Notes: generated from the letters alone by a model not told the origin. DNA of 64,000 nt from Clostridium tertium (GCF_017873245.1 NZ_JAGGJY010000010.1:1-64000); one strand, 5' to 3'. Positions 46,501 to 54,881 are shown, counted from the stretch's first letter. Translations and numbers: made by a program.

Positions 46501-46776
46501 TTGAGCTTTTGGAATCCAGCAAGAATGAGCGAGGATAGACAATTAGAATTAGATAAAAGAGTTATATTAGGAATAGCAGAAGATAAACTAAAGAAAGCTT
46601 TGGATAAGGTAGAAAAGAAGATTGAGCAGCATAGAGATAAAGTTATTAACATAGATGTATTTAGCATCACAAGAAAACAGAGGGCAATCATGAATGTGAG
46701 AGCTGATAATCTAGCTTTTGAAAGAAATGAGATATTAAGAAGGTTAGATTTAATAAAAGAAGCTAAGGAGGAATAA
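46501..46776 (+). CDS. Hypothetical protein with TTG start
   Basis: 91 aa from the TTG at 46501, which has AAGGAGG 7 bases before it; an ATG at 46474 has no site. It contains LSFWNPARMSEDRQLELDKR and a coiled-coil stretch ending KEAKEE. A small inverted repeat (GAGTGGA / TCCACTC, 46461-46484) lies just upstream and could influence translation. Confidence 0.65.
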   Translation: MSFWNPARMSEDRQLELDKRVILGIAEDKLKKALDKVEKKIEQHRDKVINIDVFSITRKQRAIMNVRADNLAFERNEILRRLDLIKEAKEE

Positions 46777-46779
46777 CAT

Positions 46780-46947
46780 ATGTGTAATAAAGTATCTTGT
46801 AGATGGAATAATGCAGGATATATATGTATTAACACTAGAATAGACCAAGACAAGCTCAAATGTATAGATGGAGTATTGATATTAAATATAGATGGAAGAG
46901 AAATAATAGCAGTAAATGGAGAGTTTAAGGAGGGGTTGAATGGATAA
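46780..46947 (+). CDS. Small hypothetical protein
   Basis: 55 aa with AAGGAGG upstream. Four Cys residues (CNKVSC, GYICIN, LKCIDG) suggest metal binding or disulfides. Its end overlaps the next gene by 8 bases. Confidence 0.55.
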   Translation: MCNKVSCRWNNAGYICINTRIDQDKLKCIDGVLILNIDGREIIAVNGEFKEGLNG

Positions 46948-47476
46948 AAAGGAGTTTAAAGAAACAGAAGAAAAAGTTAAAAGATATTATCAAAAAGAGA
47001 AGAAGATAAAATCCATACAAAAGACTATTAAAATATTAGATGAACAAATAAATAAGATAGAAAAGGACTTAAGAGATTGTAACTTTAATATAGATCCAGA
47101 AGAAAGTATGTCATCATCTTTTGAAGAAAGAGTACAAACATCTGGAAGTGGAATAAGCTATGCAGAAAGAGAAATAATGAGAGTTACAGAAATGAAGATA
47201 AGAAGAGTAACTGAAAAGAAACTTGAGAGGGAAAAGCAAGAGGAATTACTAGATACTATAGAAAGAGATATAAGTGAAATAGAAGATGTAATATTCCAAT
47301 TAAGTCCAGAACATAAAATAATTCTAGAAATGAAGTATGGTAAGAAATATAATGAATACAAAATAGCTAATGAAGTACATTTAAGTCAGAGCCAAGTTAA
47401 CAAAAAGATAAGACAAGCTATACAAAGCATAAATGAGTGGAATAGGTGGAATAATTTTGGAATAAAACTAGAATAA
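46940..47476 (+). CDS. Sigma-70-like/ArpU-type phage late gene regulator
   Basis: 178 aa. N-terminal coiled coil, then a region like sigma-70 region 4: LSPEHKIILEMKYGKKYNEYKIANEVHLSQSQVNKKIRQAIQSI, with a helix-turn-helix. Proteins of this ArpU/Xpf type activate late genes in Firmicute phages. Its place before the non-coding region and terminase genes fits that role. Confidence 0.8.
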   Translation: MDKKEFKETEEKVKRYYQKEKKIKSIQKTIKILDEQINKIEKDLRDCNFNIDPEESMSSSFEERVQTSGSGISYAEREIMRVTEMKIRRVTEKKLEREKQEELLDTIERDISEIEDVIFQLSPEHKIILEMKYGKKYNEYKIANEVHLSQSQVNKKIRQAIQSINEWNRWNNFGIKLE

Positions 47477-47589
47477 TTTATATATAGGAAGTATGGTTTA
47501 ATAATATTGTGGAAAGCTTGGACAGGGTTTTTCATTGTGGATTGACCTCCTATAATTATAGCACCTAGTATAAAAGCTAGGTGTAACGT

Positions 47590-47647
47590 GGGGATAAAAG
47601 ACTTGGTACTAGTTAATCTAGAGTAGGTTCGATGCCTACTATCTCCA
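47590..47647 (+). other. tRNA-like mini-element without anticodon arm
   Basis: GGGGATA (47590-47596) pairs with TATCTCC (47640-47646) as a 7-bp acceptor-like stem with one G-U. The T-arm is canonical in shape: GTAGG / CCTAC with loop TTCGATG (47623-47639). Only 26 bases join the 5' strand to the T-arm, against about 42 in a normal tRNA. They could form a short D-like stem (GACT / AGTT) around a loop with GG, but no 5-bp anticodon stem with a 7-base loop. No CCA is encoded. It could be an RNase P or RNase Z substrate or a tRNA mimic. Confidence 0.55.
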
Positions 47648-47775
47648 AAAGGGTTAAGTTAATTACCTTCGAGATTATGGAATTAACTTAATGGATAGGT
47701 GCTGAGTGTTGTAACCATTGGTGATCCAGGATACACTAAAATCTCTCTCATAAATTCTCAGTACCCTTTTATAGA

Positions 47776-47824
47776 AAAGCGCTTGTTGTAGTTGAAAAAA
47801 TAACTATTTAACAGGTGCTTTTTT
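47776..47824 (+). terminator. Intrinsic terminator at the end of the structured RNA
   Basis: 12-bp stem AAAGCGCTTGTT / AACAGGTGCTTT (two G-U pairs) extended by GTAGTT/AACTAT around a GAAAAAAT loop, followed by a T-run. Gives an independent 3' end ahead of the next gene. Confidence 0.9.
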
Positions 47825-47874
47825 GAAGGGATTTATAATTATATGTAGAATTTAATAGCTAGGAGGTGAGAATT

Positions 47875-48024
47875 ATGACGGAGAAAAGAGGGAGTAAAAT
47901 ATTTGAAAAGGGTGAATTACATAGACCATCTGGAGGAAATAATATTTTTGAAAAGAGGGATGGAATAGGAGAAAATCCTAAACCTACAAGTGTTAAGCCA
48001 GGATTCACAAAACCGGGGAAGTAA
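47875..48024 (+). CDS. Small Gly/Pro-rich protein
   Basis: 49 aa with AGGAGGTGAG upstream. It contains an internal near-repeat, KIFEKGELHR and NIFEKRDGIG, and a C-terminal KPTSVKPGFTKPGK. It lies 4 bases before the membrane protein gene, so the two are probably a pair. No confident family. Confidence 0.7.
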   Translation: MTEKRGSKIFEKGELHRPSGGNNIFEKRDGIGENPKPTSVKPGFTKPGK

Positions 48025-48028
48025 TTAA

Positions 48029-48637
48029 ATGAAGATAAATGATATTGTAGATATTATACCTAAATTATTTTTATATTTTATACCAGGATATATGGCTTTA
48101 AGTATAAAGAAACATTTTAAAAGCGAAAAAGATTCTAAAGATACTCATATGATTATAATAAGTATAGTAGTAAGTTTTATAATAACATCCATTACAGAAA
48201 TTCTATTATTTGGGATTAGTAAATTAATAAATAAACAATTAGTTATAAGTGAAATGAATAAAAATTTAATTCTAATTTTAATATCATTATTAATAGGATG
48301 TTTATGGGTACTATATTATGATAGTTCACTAGAAAAATATATTAACAAAATATTGAACTGCAATATGAATTCACAAAGTAACGTTTGGAATAAAGCTATG
48401 AAAGCACCTAAGGGAGCTTGGGTAAGAGTATACTTGTATGAACATAATATACTTTATGAAGGTAAGTTAGAAAATTATACTATTGATCCAGAAGAGAATA
48501 ATAGAGAAATTTTATTAACTTCATATACATCATACACTATAGATACAAAAGATATAATAGAGGAATATGATGACGATAGAAAAATGGTATTAATTAATTG
48601 TAAAGACTTGGTTAATATTGAAATACTAAAGGATTAA
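48029..48637 (+). CDS. DUF6338-like membrane protein
   Basis: 202 aa. Three N-terminal membrane helices (about residues 12-27, 45-67, 77-97) are followed by a soluble domain of about 90 aa with KGAWVRVYLYEHNILYEGKL, which suits a small beta-barrel. It resembles the DUF6338 membrane family. It lies in the accessory islet between the structured RNA and terminase; a role in superinfection exclusion or defence is possible but not shown. Confidence 0.65.
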   Translation: MKINDIVDIIPKLFLYFIPGYMALSIKKHFKSEKDSKDTHMIIISIVVSFIITSITEILLFGISKLINKQLVISEMNKNLILILISLLIGCLWVLYYDSSLEKYINKILNCNMNSQSNVWNKAMKAPKGAWVRVYLYEHNILYEGKLENYTIDPEENNREILLTSYTSYTIDTKDIIEEYDDDRKMVLINCKDLVNIEILKD

Positions 48638-48691
48638 CAATTTTAAATTATCATTTTACATAAACAAAAGCAAATAGGAGGAAATCAGCTA

Positions 48692-49039
48692 ATGGAAAAA
48701 ATGAAATGCCACAATTGTTCAATAGAATTAACAGATAAAATGAATTTACAATGTAGTAGGGCTATATTAGAATTATTTTGCTCTAGGTATTGTGCCATGG
48801 ATTTTTATATGAAAGAAATGAATAATTATAAGGTTGATATAAAGAATATAAGAGATTATATAAAGTTTGCTTATGTTTCGGATGGTAATATATATCATTC
48901 AGATATAGAAGATGATGTATGTAATAATTGTGAAGATGGAGTATTTAATTTTTACAAATTTGAAGTAATTAATGGAAATAGATATGAAGTATATAAATGT
49001 TCAGAATGTGGAAAAGAAACAAAAGTTGCATGTAAGTAA
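48692..49039 (+). CDS. Zinc-binding protein
   Basis: 115 aa with AGGAGG upstream. N-terminal CHNC...CSRAI...CSRYC cluster and a C-terminal CNNC...CSEC ribbon. Likely two zinc sites. Last gene before a strong terminator, so it is part of the accessory islet. Confidence 0.65.
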   Translation: MEKMKCHNCSIELTDKMNLQCSRAILELFCSRYCAMDFYMKEMNNYKVDIKNIRDYIKFAYVSDGNIYHSDIEDDVCNNCEDGVFNFYKFEVINGNRYEVYKCSECGKETKVACK

Positions 49040-49057
49040 ATAAGATGAAATTTAGTT

Positions 49058-49091
49058 AAAAACACTCATTAAATTATATGAGTGTTTTTTA
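49058..49091 (+). terminator. Intrinsic terminator in the accessory islet
   Basis: Perfect 12-bp stem AAAAACACTCAT / ATGAGTGTTTTT with loop TAAATTAT and a T tail. Confidence 0.92.
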
Positions 49092-49116
49092 TTTTATATA
49101 AAAGTGAGGTGAGGGT

Positions 49117-49332
49117 ATGAAAGAATATACAAGCTATAAATGTAAAACGTGTAAAAGAGAATTTGTATTACTAACTGAAGACTTACTTAATACAAAGATT
49201 AAGGGTGGATTTATAGCATGCCCTTACTGTAGTAAAAAGAAAATCGAAAAGATGAAGGAAACAGATAGCTTAAAAGAATGTATGAGTGCTAGGAGCTATA
49301 AGAGAGTAAATGGTGCATTACATCAAAAATAA
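49117..49332 (+). CDS. Zinc-ribbon protein
   Basis: 71 aa with GAGGTGAG upstream. Zinc ribbon CKTCKREF and CPYCSKKK, then a Lys-rich tail (SYKRVNGALHQK). Possibly nucleic-acid binding. The gap after it, to 49397, holds no recognised feature. Confidence 0.65.
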   Translation: MKEYTSYKCKTCKREFVLLTEDLLNTKIKGGFIACPYCSKKKIEKMKETDSLKECMSARSYKRVNGALHQK

Positions 49333-49396
49333 AATAATAAAATTAATCCCAAGTAAATATATATATAACATATACAATATTTAAGGGGTTGTTATT

Positions 49397-49951
49397 TTGA
49401 AAACTAGAACAATTACAGCTGCATGTCAAAAGTGTGGCGAAGTAAAAATTAAGATTTATCCTGAATACAGTAGAGTTAGACTTGTATGTATAGCTTGTGG
49501 TGAAGAATTAGCAAATGCTTCATGTGGAGACTATAGAACTATACCTTCTGTTTGTACAGAATGTAATGGTGAAGTTTTTAAAGCTAAAATTAGTATAGAT
49601 GAATCAGGAAATGAAAGTTGGTCAGCTAAATGTGTAGAGTGTGATGAAGAAGTAAGAACTGTATTAGTAGATAAGGAATTAAATTCTATAAGTGAAGAAG
49701 AATTTAAGTTTCTAGTACTCTCTGATAAAGTTGAAGAGTTAACTAATAAAGTAGAATGTTTAGTTAATGAAATTAGTGATTTAACAGAAAAAGAGAAAAA
49801 TAATAAAGATAATATTTATAGTTTAGATAATGATATATATGATTTGCAATGGAAATTAAGAGAAGTAGAAGAAAGTTGTGATGAGAATGATGATAAGATT
49901 AATAACATTAAATATAGGGTTGAAGAGTTAGAGAGAAAAGTTGAATATTAA
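49397..49951 (+). CDS. Zinc-ribbon coiled-coil protein
   Basis: 184 aa with a TTG start behind AAGGGG. Three CxxC-type pairs in the first 90 residues (CQKC, CIAC, CTEC) and a further CVEC are followed by a coiled coil (residues about 105-182). The arrangement suggests a DNA- or RNA-binding head on a helical stalk. No family recognised. Confidence 0.7.
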   Translation: MKTRTITAACQKCGEVKIKIYPEYSRVRLVCIACGEELANASCGDYRTIPSVCTECNGEVFKAKISIDESGNESWSAKCVECDEEVRTVLVDKELNSISEEEFKFLVLSDKVEELTNKVECLVNEISDLTEKEKNNKDNIYSLDNDIYDLQWKLREVEESCDENDDKINNIKYRVEELERKVEY

Positions 49952-49960
49952 ATATATATA

Positions 49961-49994
49961 AAGAATTCTTATAGGTATAGGAGTTCTTTTTTAT
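49961..49994 (+). terminator. Intrinsic terminator after the zinc-ribbon coiled-coil gene
   Basis: Stem of about 11-13 bp (AAGAATTCTTATA with TATAGGAGTTCTT, two G-U pairs) followed by a T-run. Confidence 0.8.
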
Positions 49995-50015
49995 TTTGAA
50001 AAGGTGGATGTTAAA

Positions 50016-50111
50016 ATGAAAAGAATAACAAAGAGCGAAGCGAAGAGATTAAGAAAACAAGGCAAGGAAGTAAAGAGAACTCATAATGGGTACTATCAAA
50101 TGAATGTATAG
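50016..50111 (+). CDS. Very small basic protein
   Basis: 31 aa with AAGGTGG upstream. Lys/Arg-rich (KRITKSEAKRLRKQGKEVKR) with a short aromatic tail. Small size, but a good site and position before terS. No family recognised. Confidence 0.5.
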   Translation: MKRITKSEAKRLRKQGKEVKRTHNGYYQMNV

Positions 50112-50145
50112 TATATAAAGAATAAAGGTGGGTGGTGTATATGTA

Positions 50146-51099
50146 ATGGCTAGAGTAAGAAGTCCAGCAAGGGATAAAGCATTTGAGATTTATAAAGAGA
50201 ATAATGGTAATATAGATTTAGTTAAAATTGCAGAAATACTATCCATATCACCTGGAACGGTGAGGGGATGGAAAGCAAAAGATAAATGGTCGGATAAAAT
50301 AAATGGAACGCTCCAAAAGAATAAGGAACGCTCCAATAAAAAGATAAATAATAAAAAGAATAACAGTAAAAAAGAAACTGTTGCTGATGAAGTTATAGAG
50401 GTTATAGAAAATACTGATTTAACTGATAAGCAAAAGCTTTTTTGTATTTTCTATACTAAATCATTTAATGCTACAAAGGCATATTTAAAAGCTTATAAAT
50501 GTACTTATGAAACTGCAGCAGTAAATGCTAATAGATTGCTAAAAAACACTAAGATTAATGATCAGATTAATAGCTTACTAGCGAGTGAGTTAAATAAAGA
50601 ATTTTTAACAAGAGGTTTAATTCAAAAATATATGGACATAGCTTTTTCTGATATAGGAGACTATATTAAGTTTGGAAAGAAAACAGAAAGAGCTTGGGGA
50701 GTAGATGAAGAAGGTAATCCTAAACCAATAATAGATCCTGAAACTGGTGAGCAAAAGGAGTATCAATATAATTATATAGATTTAAAAGAGAGTACTATGG
50801 TAGATACAACACTAATAAGCGAAGTATCTCAAGGAAAAGATGGAATTAAATTTAAGCTACTAGATAAAATGAAAGCTATGGATTTTCTAACTAAGCATTG
50901 TAACTTATTAAATGATGAAGAAAAAATCAAGCTAGAGATAGAGAATAGAAAGCTACAGAACATAAAGCTTGAAACTGAAATAAAAAGAATAAAGGCATCT
51001 ATTGATGAGGAGTCAGAGGAAGAAAATGAAGATGATGGATTTATTGAAGCTTTGGGAAGTAAAGTAGCTGAGGTATGGATTGATGAAGAAAATAGTTAA
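50146..51099 (+). CDS. terS: Terminase small subunit
   Basis: 317 aa. The N-terminal HTH region PARDKAFEIYKENNGNIDLVKIAEILSISPGTVRGWKAKDKW is typical of the Terminase_2/YqaS family. The middle LTDKQKLFCIFYTKSFNATKAYLKAYKC and the C-terminal acidic region follow. It recognises the pac or cos site and recruits TerL. The start at 50146 (GGTGGGTGGTG upstream) is preferred; a short upstream extension is possible. It overlaps terL by 17 bases. Confidence 0.92.
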   Translation: MARVRSPARDKAFEIYKENNGNIDLVKIAEILSISPGTVRGWKAKDKWSDKINGTLQKNKERSNKKINNKKNNSKKETVADEVIEVIENTDLTDKQKLFCIFYTKSFNATKAYLKAYKCTYETAAVNANRLLKNTKINDQINSLLASELNKEFLTRGLIQKYMDIAFSDIGDYIKFGKKTERAWGVDEEGNPKPIIDPETGEQKEYQYNYIDLKESTMVDTTLISEVSQGKDGIKFKLLDKMKAMDFLTKHCNLLNDEEKIKLEIENRKLQNIKLETEIKRIKASIDEESEEENEDDGFIEALGSKVAEVWIDEENS

Positions 51100-52435
51100 T
51101 AAAATAAAAAAGGCTATATTTAAATTTAGTCCATTTTCTAATAAACAATTAAAAGTTTTAACTTGGTGGATGAATGAATCTCCTGTTAAGGAGAAAGATG
51201 GAATAATAGCAGATGGAAGCATAAGAAGCGGTAAAACATTATCTATGTCGCTATCTTATATTATTTGGGCCATGGAAAATTTCAAATATCAAAACTTTGG
51301 AATGTGTGGTAAGACAATAGGTTCTTTTAGACGTAACGTTTTATTCTGGTTGAAATTAATGCTTAAATCAAGAGGTTATAAAGTAGAGGATTTAAGAGCT
51401 GATAATCTAGTTATTGTGACGAGAAAGGGAATATCAAATTATTTCTATATATTTGGTGGTAAAGATGAACGATCTCAAGATTTAATTCAAGGGATAACAT
51501 TAGCAGGTTGTTTTTTTGATGAAGTTGCATTGATGCCAGAAAGCTTTGTTAACCAGGCAACTGGAAGATGTTCTGTTGATGGTTCAAAATACTGGTTTAA
51601 CTGTAATCCAGATGGTCCTTATCATTGGTTTAAAACTAATTGGATAGACAAGAAAAATGAAAAAAATTTACTATATTTACATTTTACTATGGATGACAAT
51701 CTTAGTCTTTCAGAAAAAGTAAAAGATAGATATAAAAAAATGTACTCAGGAGTTTTCTTTAAAAGATATATATTAGGTCTTTGGGTAATGGCTGAGGGCA
51801 TTATTTTTGATATGTTTGATGAAGAAAGACATAAGGTAGAGACTGTAGATAGAAAATACACCGAATATTATGTAAGCATTGACTATGGTACTCAAAATGC
51901 GACTGTATTCATTTTGTGGGGACAGTATAAAGGAAAATGGTACGCAGTCAAGGAGTATTATTATTCAGGTAGAGATTCAGTAAAACAAAAGCCTGATGAT
52001 AAGTATTATGATGATTTAGAATTATTCTTAGGGGAAATAATACCTAAGTATATTATTATAGATCCAAGTGCCGCATCATTTATAGCATTAATAAGGGAAA
52101 AAGGAAAATACAAAGTATTACCTGCTCAAAATGATGTCTTAGATGGAATACGAAAAGTAGGAAGATCCCTTAATGAAGATTTAATAGCATTTAATAACTG
52201 TTGTATCAATTGTTTTAGGGAGTTTTTTTCTTATGTTTGGGATGAAAAAGCCACTAATAGAGGTGAAGATAAGCCAGTAAAAGAAAATGATCACTGCATG
52301 GACTCTATAAGATATTTTATAAGCACAGTTATTTTAAAAGGTAAGAGTAAGCCTTATGATGATTCTGTTTATGACAAAGGAAAAGGAATTAAAAAACATC
52401 AAGAAACTTATAAGAGAGGGGGAAACGTATTTTAA
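51083..52435 (+). CDS. terL: Terminase large subunit
   Basis: 450 aa from the ATG at 51083. Walker A GSIRSGKT is at residues 45-52 and Walker B AGCFFDEVALMP near residue 150. The C-terminal RNase H-like nuclease domain has YVSIDYGTQNATVF, IIIDPSAASF and HCMDSIRYF. ATP-driven DNA packaging motor and headful nuclease, terminase_3 family as in SPP1. Confidence 0.96.
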   Translation: MKKIVNKIKKAIFKFSPFSNKQLKVLTWWMNESPVKEKDGIIADGSIRSGKTLSMSLSYIIWAMENFKYQNFGMCGKTIGSFRRNVLFWLKLMLKSRGYKVEDLRADNLVIVTRKGISNYFYIFGGKDERSQDLIQGITLAGCFFDEVALMPESFVNQATGRCSVDGSKYWFNCNPDGPYHWFKTNWIDKKNEKNLLYLHFTMDDNLSLSEKVKDRYKKMYSGVFFKRYILGLWVMAEGIIFDMFDEERHKVETVDRKYTEYYVSIDYGTQNATVFILWGQYKGKWYAVKEYYYSGRDSVKQKPDDKYYDDLELFLGEIIPKYIIIDPSAASFIALIREKGKYKVLPAQNDVLDGIRKVGRSLNEDLIAFNNCCINCFREFFSYVWDEKATNRGEDKPVKENDHCMDSIRYFISTVILKGKSKPYDDSVYDKGKGIKKHQETYKRGGNVF

Positions 52436-53919
52436 TGAGTACAGTAAAAGAAAAACTATTAAGGCTATCTTCTGATGAAATAGAGGAACGAAAAAAAGCT
52501 AAAAAAGATTATTATTTTTATAAAGGAATATCGGAAAATAGAGATGCAGCAAAAATAGATGAAGATTTATTAGGTCAAAATTGGGTAAACAATGATAATG
52601 TTGATTATGAACCTACGCAGGATATTAGAAATAGAGTAAAACCATTGCTGAAAAAACAGGCAAGATGGATGTTTGGCAAAGAACCAAGCATTATTATTAC
52701 TCCAATAAATAAAGCTGATAAGAATAATTGTGAAGAGTTAAGACAATTTATTGATAAGCTATTAGACACTCAACACTTTTGGAAGAAAACTAGAAAAGCC
52801 TTTTTAATCAGCACAATAAAGAAAAGAGTATTACTAAGAATTTCAGCAAAAGATGGTAAAGTTAAAATAAGATATGATGATATAGATAATTTCAGTTATA
52901 AAGAAATAGATGATAATTTAATAGAAATTAGGTTCTTCCAAGAAGATTTAGGAAATTATAATAAGGAAGATAAGGATAAAAAATATTATATCCATAAATA
53001 TTCATATATGAAATTTAAAGAAGATGAAGTACTTTCAGCAGCATATACTATTGAAACATATACGGGAGAAGATTTAGATAATCCTATAGGAATAAAAAGT
53101 GAAGAGATAGGATATACAATTAACAAGATTCCTTGTTGGTTAATAAAAAATGGTGGAGAGCTTGGAGATGAATATGGAGAGTCAGATTTATATGATTTAA
53201 TTGAGCCACAGAAAAATTACAATAAGAGAATAAGTGATTTTGCTGATGCATTAAGATTTCAAATGTTTGGTTCTGACTCTATAATAGATGGTAATCCAGA
53301 TGATGTAAATAAACTTAGTATAGCACCTAATTCACTACATGCAATAAGGACGGCTGAAACTGTTGCAGCTTCAGGAAAGCAAGCAATACATCAAAGGTTA
53401 GAATATAACATGGGAAATGCACAGGCTATAAATGACTATTTAGAGACATGCAAAGATGATATGAACTTTATATTAGATATGCCAAGCCTTAAAGATTTGA
53501 ATAATGTTCCAAGTGCTAAGGCTATGAGATATTTATACAATGATTTAATTGCTAGATGTGAAGAAAAGTGGAATGATTGGGAGCCTATATTAAAAGAGCT
53601 CATAACATATATAATTTCTATAGCATCAGAGTGTAAAATCCCTAATTTTAAAGCTGAATGGAATAAGATTGATTTTACTATATCATTTAATCATAATTAT
53701 CCTATTCCAAGTGATGAAGAAGAAAAGAAACAAATAGCATTAAATGAAGTAATTGCAGATGTAAGGAGTAGAAAATCATATATTAATGAATATTCTAAAG
53801 CGGAAGATGCAGAAGAAGAGTTTAATGAGATTCTGAATGAAAAATCAATAATAGAAGGAATAGAACTAGGTGAATTTAGCGGAAAGAGTAAAAATGAAGG
53901 GAATAACTTAAATGAGTGA
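52435..53919 (+). CDS. Portal protein (SPP1 gp6-like)
   Basis: 494 aa, starting one base within the terL stop codon. SPP1-type portal family: RNRVKPLLKKQARWMFGKEPSI, the NKIPCWLIKNGGELGDEYGESDLYDLIEPQKNYN region, and the MPSLKDLNNVPSAKAMRYLY block. It forms the dodecameric ring at the head vertex through which DNA passes. Confidence 0.94.
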   Translation: MSTVKEKLLRLSSDEIEERKKAKKDYYFYKGISENRDAAKIDEDLLGQNWVNNDNVDYEPTQDIRNRVKPLLKKQARWMFGKEPSIIITPINKADKNNCEELRQFIDKLLDTQHFWKKTRKAFLISTIKKRVLLRISAKDGKVKIRYDDIDNFSYKEIDDNLIEIRFFQEDLGNYNKEDKDKKYYIHKYSYMKFKEDEVLSAAYTIETYTGEDLDNPIGIKSEEIGYTINKIPCWLIKNGGELGDEYGESDLYDLIEPQKNYNKRISDFADALRFQMFGSDSIIDGNPDDVNKLSIAPNSLHAIRTAETVAASGKQAIHQRLEYNMGNAQAINDYLETCKDDMNFILDMPSLKDLNNVPSAKAMRYLYNDLIARCEEKWNDWEPILKELITYIISIASECKIPNFKAEWNKIDFTISFNHNYPIPSDEEEKKQIALNEVIADVRSRKSYINEYSKAEDAEEEFNEILNEKSIIEGIELGEFSGKSKNEGNNLNE

Positions 53920-54880
53920 TAGTGATATTCTTTATAAAAAGTTATTAAATGAAGCAATAAATGATAAAAACAAGCTGACTTCGACTAGTGTAAAAAATAT
54001 TAGAATACTATATGAAGATATAGCAGAAGATCTAATTAGAAAAGCATCTACTTCAAGAGGTGGATTTACTATAGCTTGGACTAAGGATTATGAAAAATAT
54101 ATAAAAAATAAAATCATGGAGTTAAATAATAACTTAGTTAAGTTAGAAACAGAAGCTATAAAGACAGGTGCAGAAATAGCAGCAAGTGTAAATGGAGATT
54201 TCGTGTCATATGTAAAAGACAAATATGAACTTGATATTGATAAAGAGCTTATAAATTTTGCCTATAGCATTAGTGATGATGTATTGCTAAAGGTATTAGA
54301 TGGGAAAATGTATAAAGATAATAGAGGCCTTTCTGAGCGTATATGGAGACATACTAGAAGTATGGAAAAGGATGTACAATACGTAATTACACATGGATTA
54401 GGATCTCAAAAATCTTATTTGGAGATAATTAAAGACCTAGAGAATTATTTAAAACCAGGAGAAAAGAAAGATTGGCAACTCTCAAAAGTATATCCAGGAG
54501 TAAAAAATAAAACAGTTGATTATAATGCTCAAAGATTATTAAGGACAAGTGTAAATCATATTTTTCATGTTACAAGCATTCAGAAAGCAATGGAAAATCC
54601 TTATGTTGAAGCTGTGCATTGGAATTTATCGTCACAACATTATGAAAGACAAGTAAAACACTTTGGAGAAGATGAATGTGACGATTATGCTAATCAAAAT
54701 GATTATGAATTAGGGACAGGTAATTTCCCTAAGAATAAGGTACCTATTCCACACCCACAATGCTTATGTTATACAACTTGTGTTATTACTAAAAGTCTAG
54801 ATGATATAGGAAGAGATTTAGGGCAATGGATAAGAGGAAAAGATATTGATTATTTAAATAAATGGTTAAAGGTAGTATAG
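53912..54880 (+). CDS. Phage minor head protein (SPP1 gp7/MuF family)
   Basis: 322 aa, overlapping the portal gene by 8 bases. The C-terminal MuF domain is recognisable: DYNAQRLLRTSVNHIFH, EDECDDYANQND and PIPHPQCLCYTTCV. In SPP1, gp7 binds the portal and is injected with DNA. No extra toxin domain is visible at the C-terminus. Confidence 0.92.
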   Translation: MSDSDILYKKLLNEAINDKNKLTSTSVKNIRILYEDIAEDLIRKASTSRGGFTIAWTKDYEKYIKNKIMELNNNLVKLETEAIKTGAEIAASVNGDFVSYVKDKYELDIDKELINFAYSISDDVLLKVLDGKMYKDNRGLSERIWRHTRSMEKDVQYVITHGLGSQKSYLEIIKDLENYLKPGEKKDWQLSKVYPGVKNKTVDYNAQRLLRTSVNHIFHVTSIQKAMENPYVEAVHWNLSSQHYERQVKHFGEDECDDYANQNDYELGTGNFPKNKVPIPHPQCLCYTTCVITKSLDDIGRDLGQWIRGKDIDYLNKWLKVV

Positions 54881-54881
54881 T

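Larger units (their letters stand above)
47500..47824 (+). ncRNA. Putative structured phage non-coding RNA
   Basis: The gap from 47477 to 47874 contains no gene. It holds several exact helices: 47562-47568 with 47577-47583 (CACCTAG/CTAGGTG); a tRNA-like element at 47590-47647; 47654-47664 with 47681-47691 (11 bp, TTAAGTTAATT and complement); 47698-47706 with 47757-47765 (9 bp, one G-U); and a terminator hairpin at 47776-47824. The density of perfect pairing in A/T-rich DNA argues against chance. The 5' end is not defined; no promoter was found, so it might also be cut from the late transcript. It does not clearly match any structured RNA class I can recall; a relation to GOLLD or ROOL RNAs, which also occur in phages near tRNAs, is conceivable but not shown. 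Confidence 0.65.

Noticed and set aside
47590..47647. A normal tRNA gene
   Set aside because: The T-arm and acceptor stem are good, but the spacing between them is about 16 bases too short and no anticodon stem-loop can be drawn, so it is listed as a tRNA-like element only.
47500..47824. Known RNA classes: T-box leader, group I or II intron, tmRNA, GOLLD or ROOL
   Set aside because: No T-box sequence, no intron core or domain V, no tmRNA order or tag frame was seen. GOLLD and ROOL are longer than this region, and I cannot match their conserved parts by eye.
47477..47874. cos or pac site
   Set aside because: The terminase small subunit gene starts more than 2 kb downstream, and pac sites of SPP1-like phages lie within or next to terS. 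Not supported here.
53912..54880. Polymorphic toxin tail on the MuF protein
   Set aside because: The protein ends shortly after the MuF Cys/His region; no additional C-terminal domain is present.
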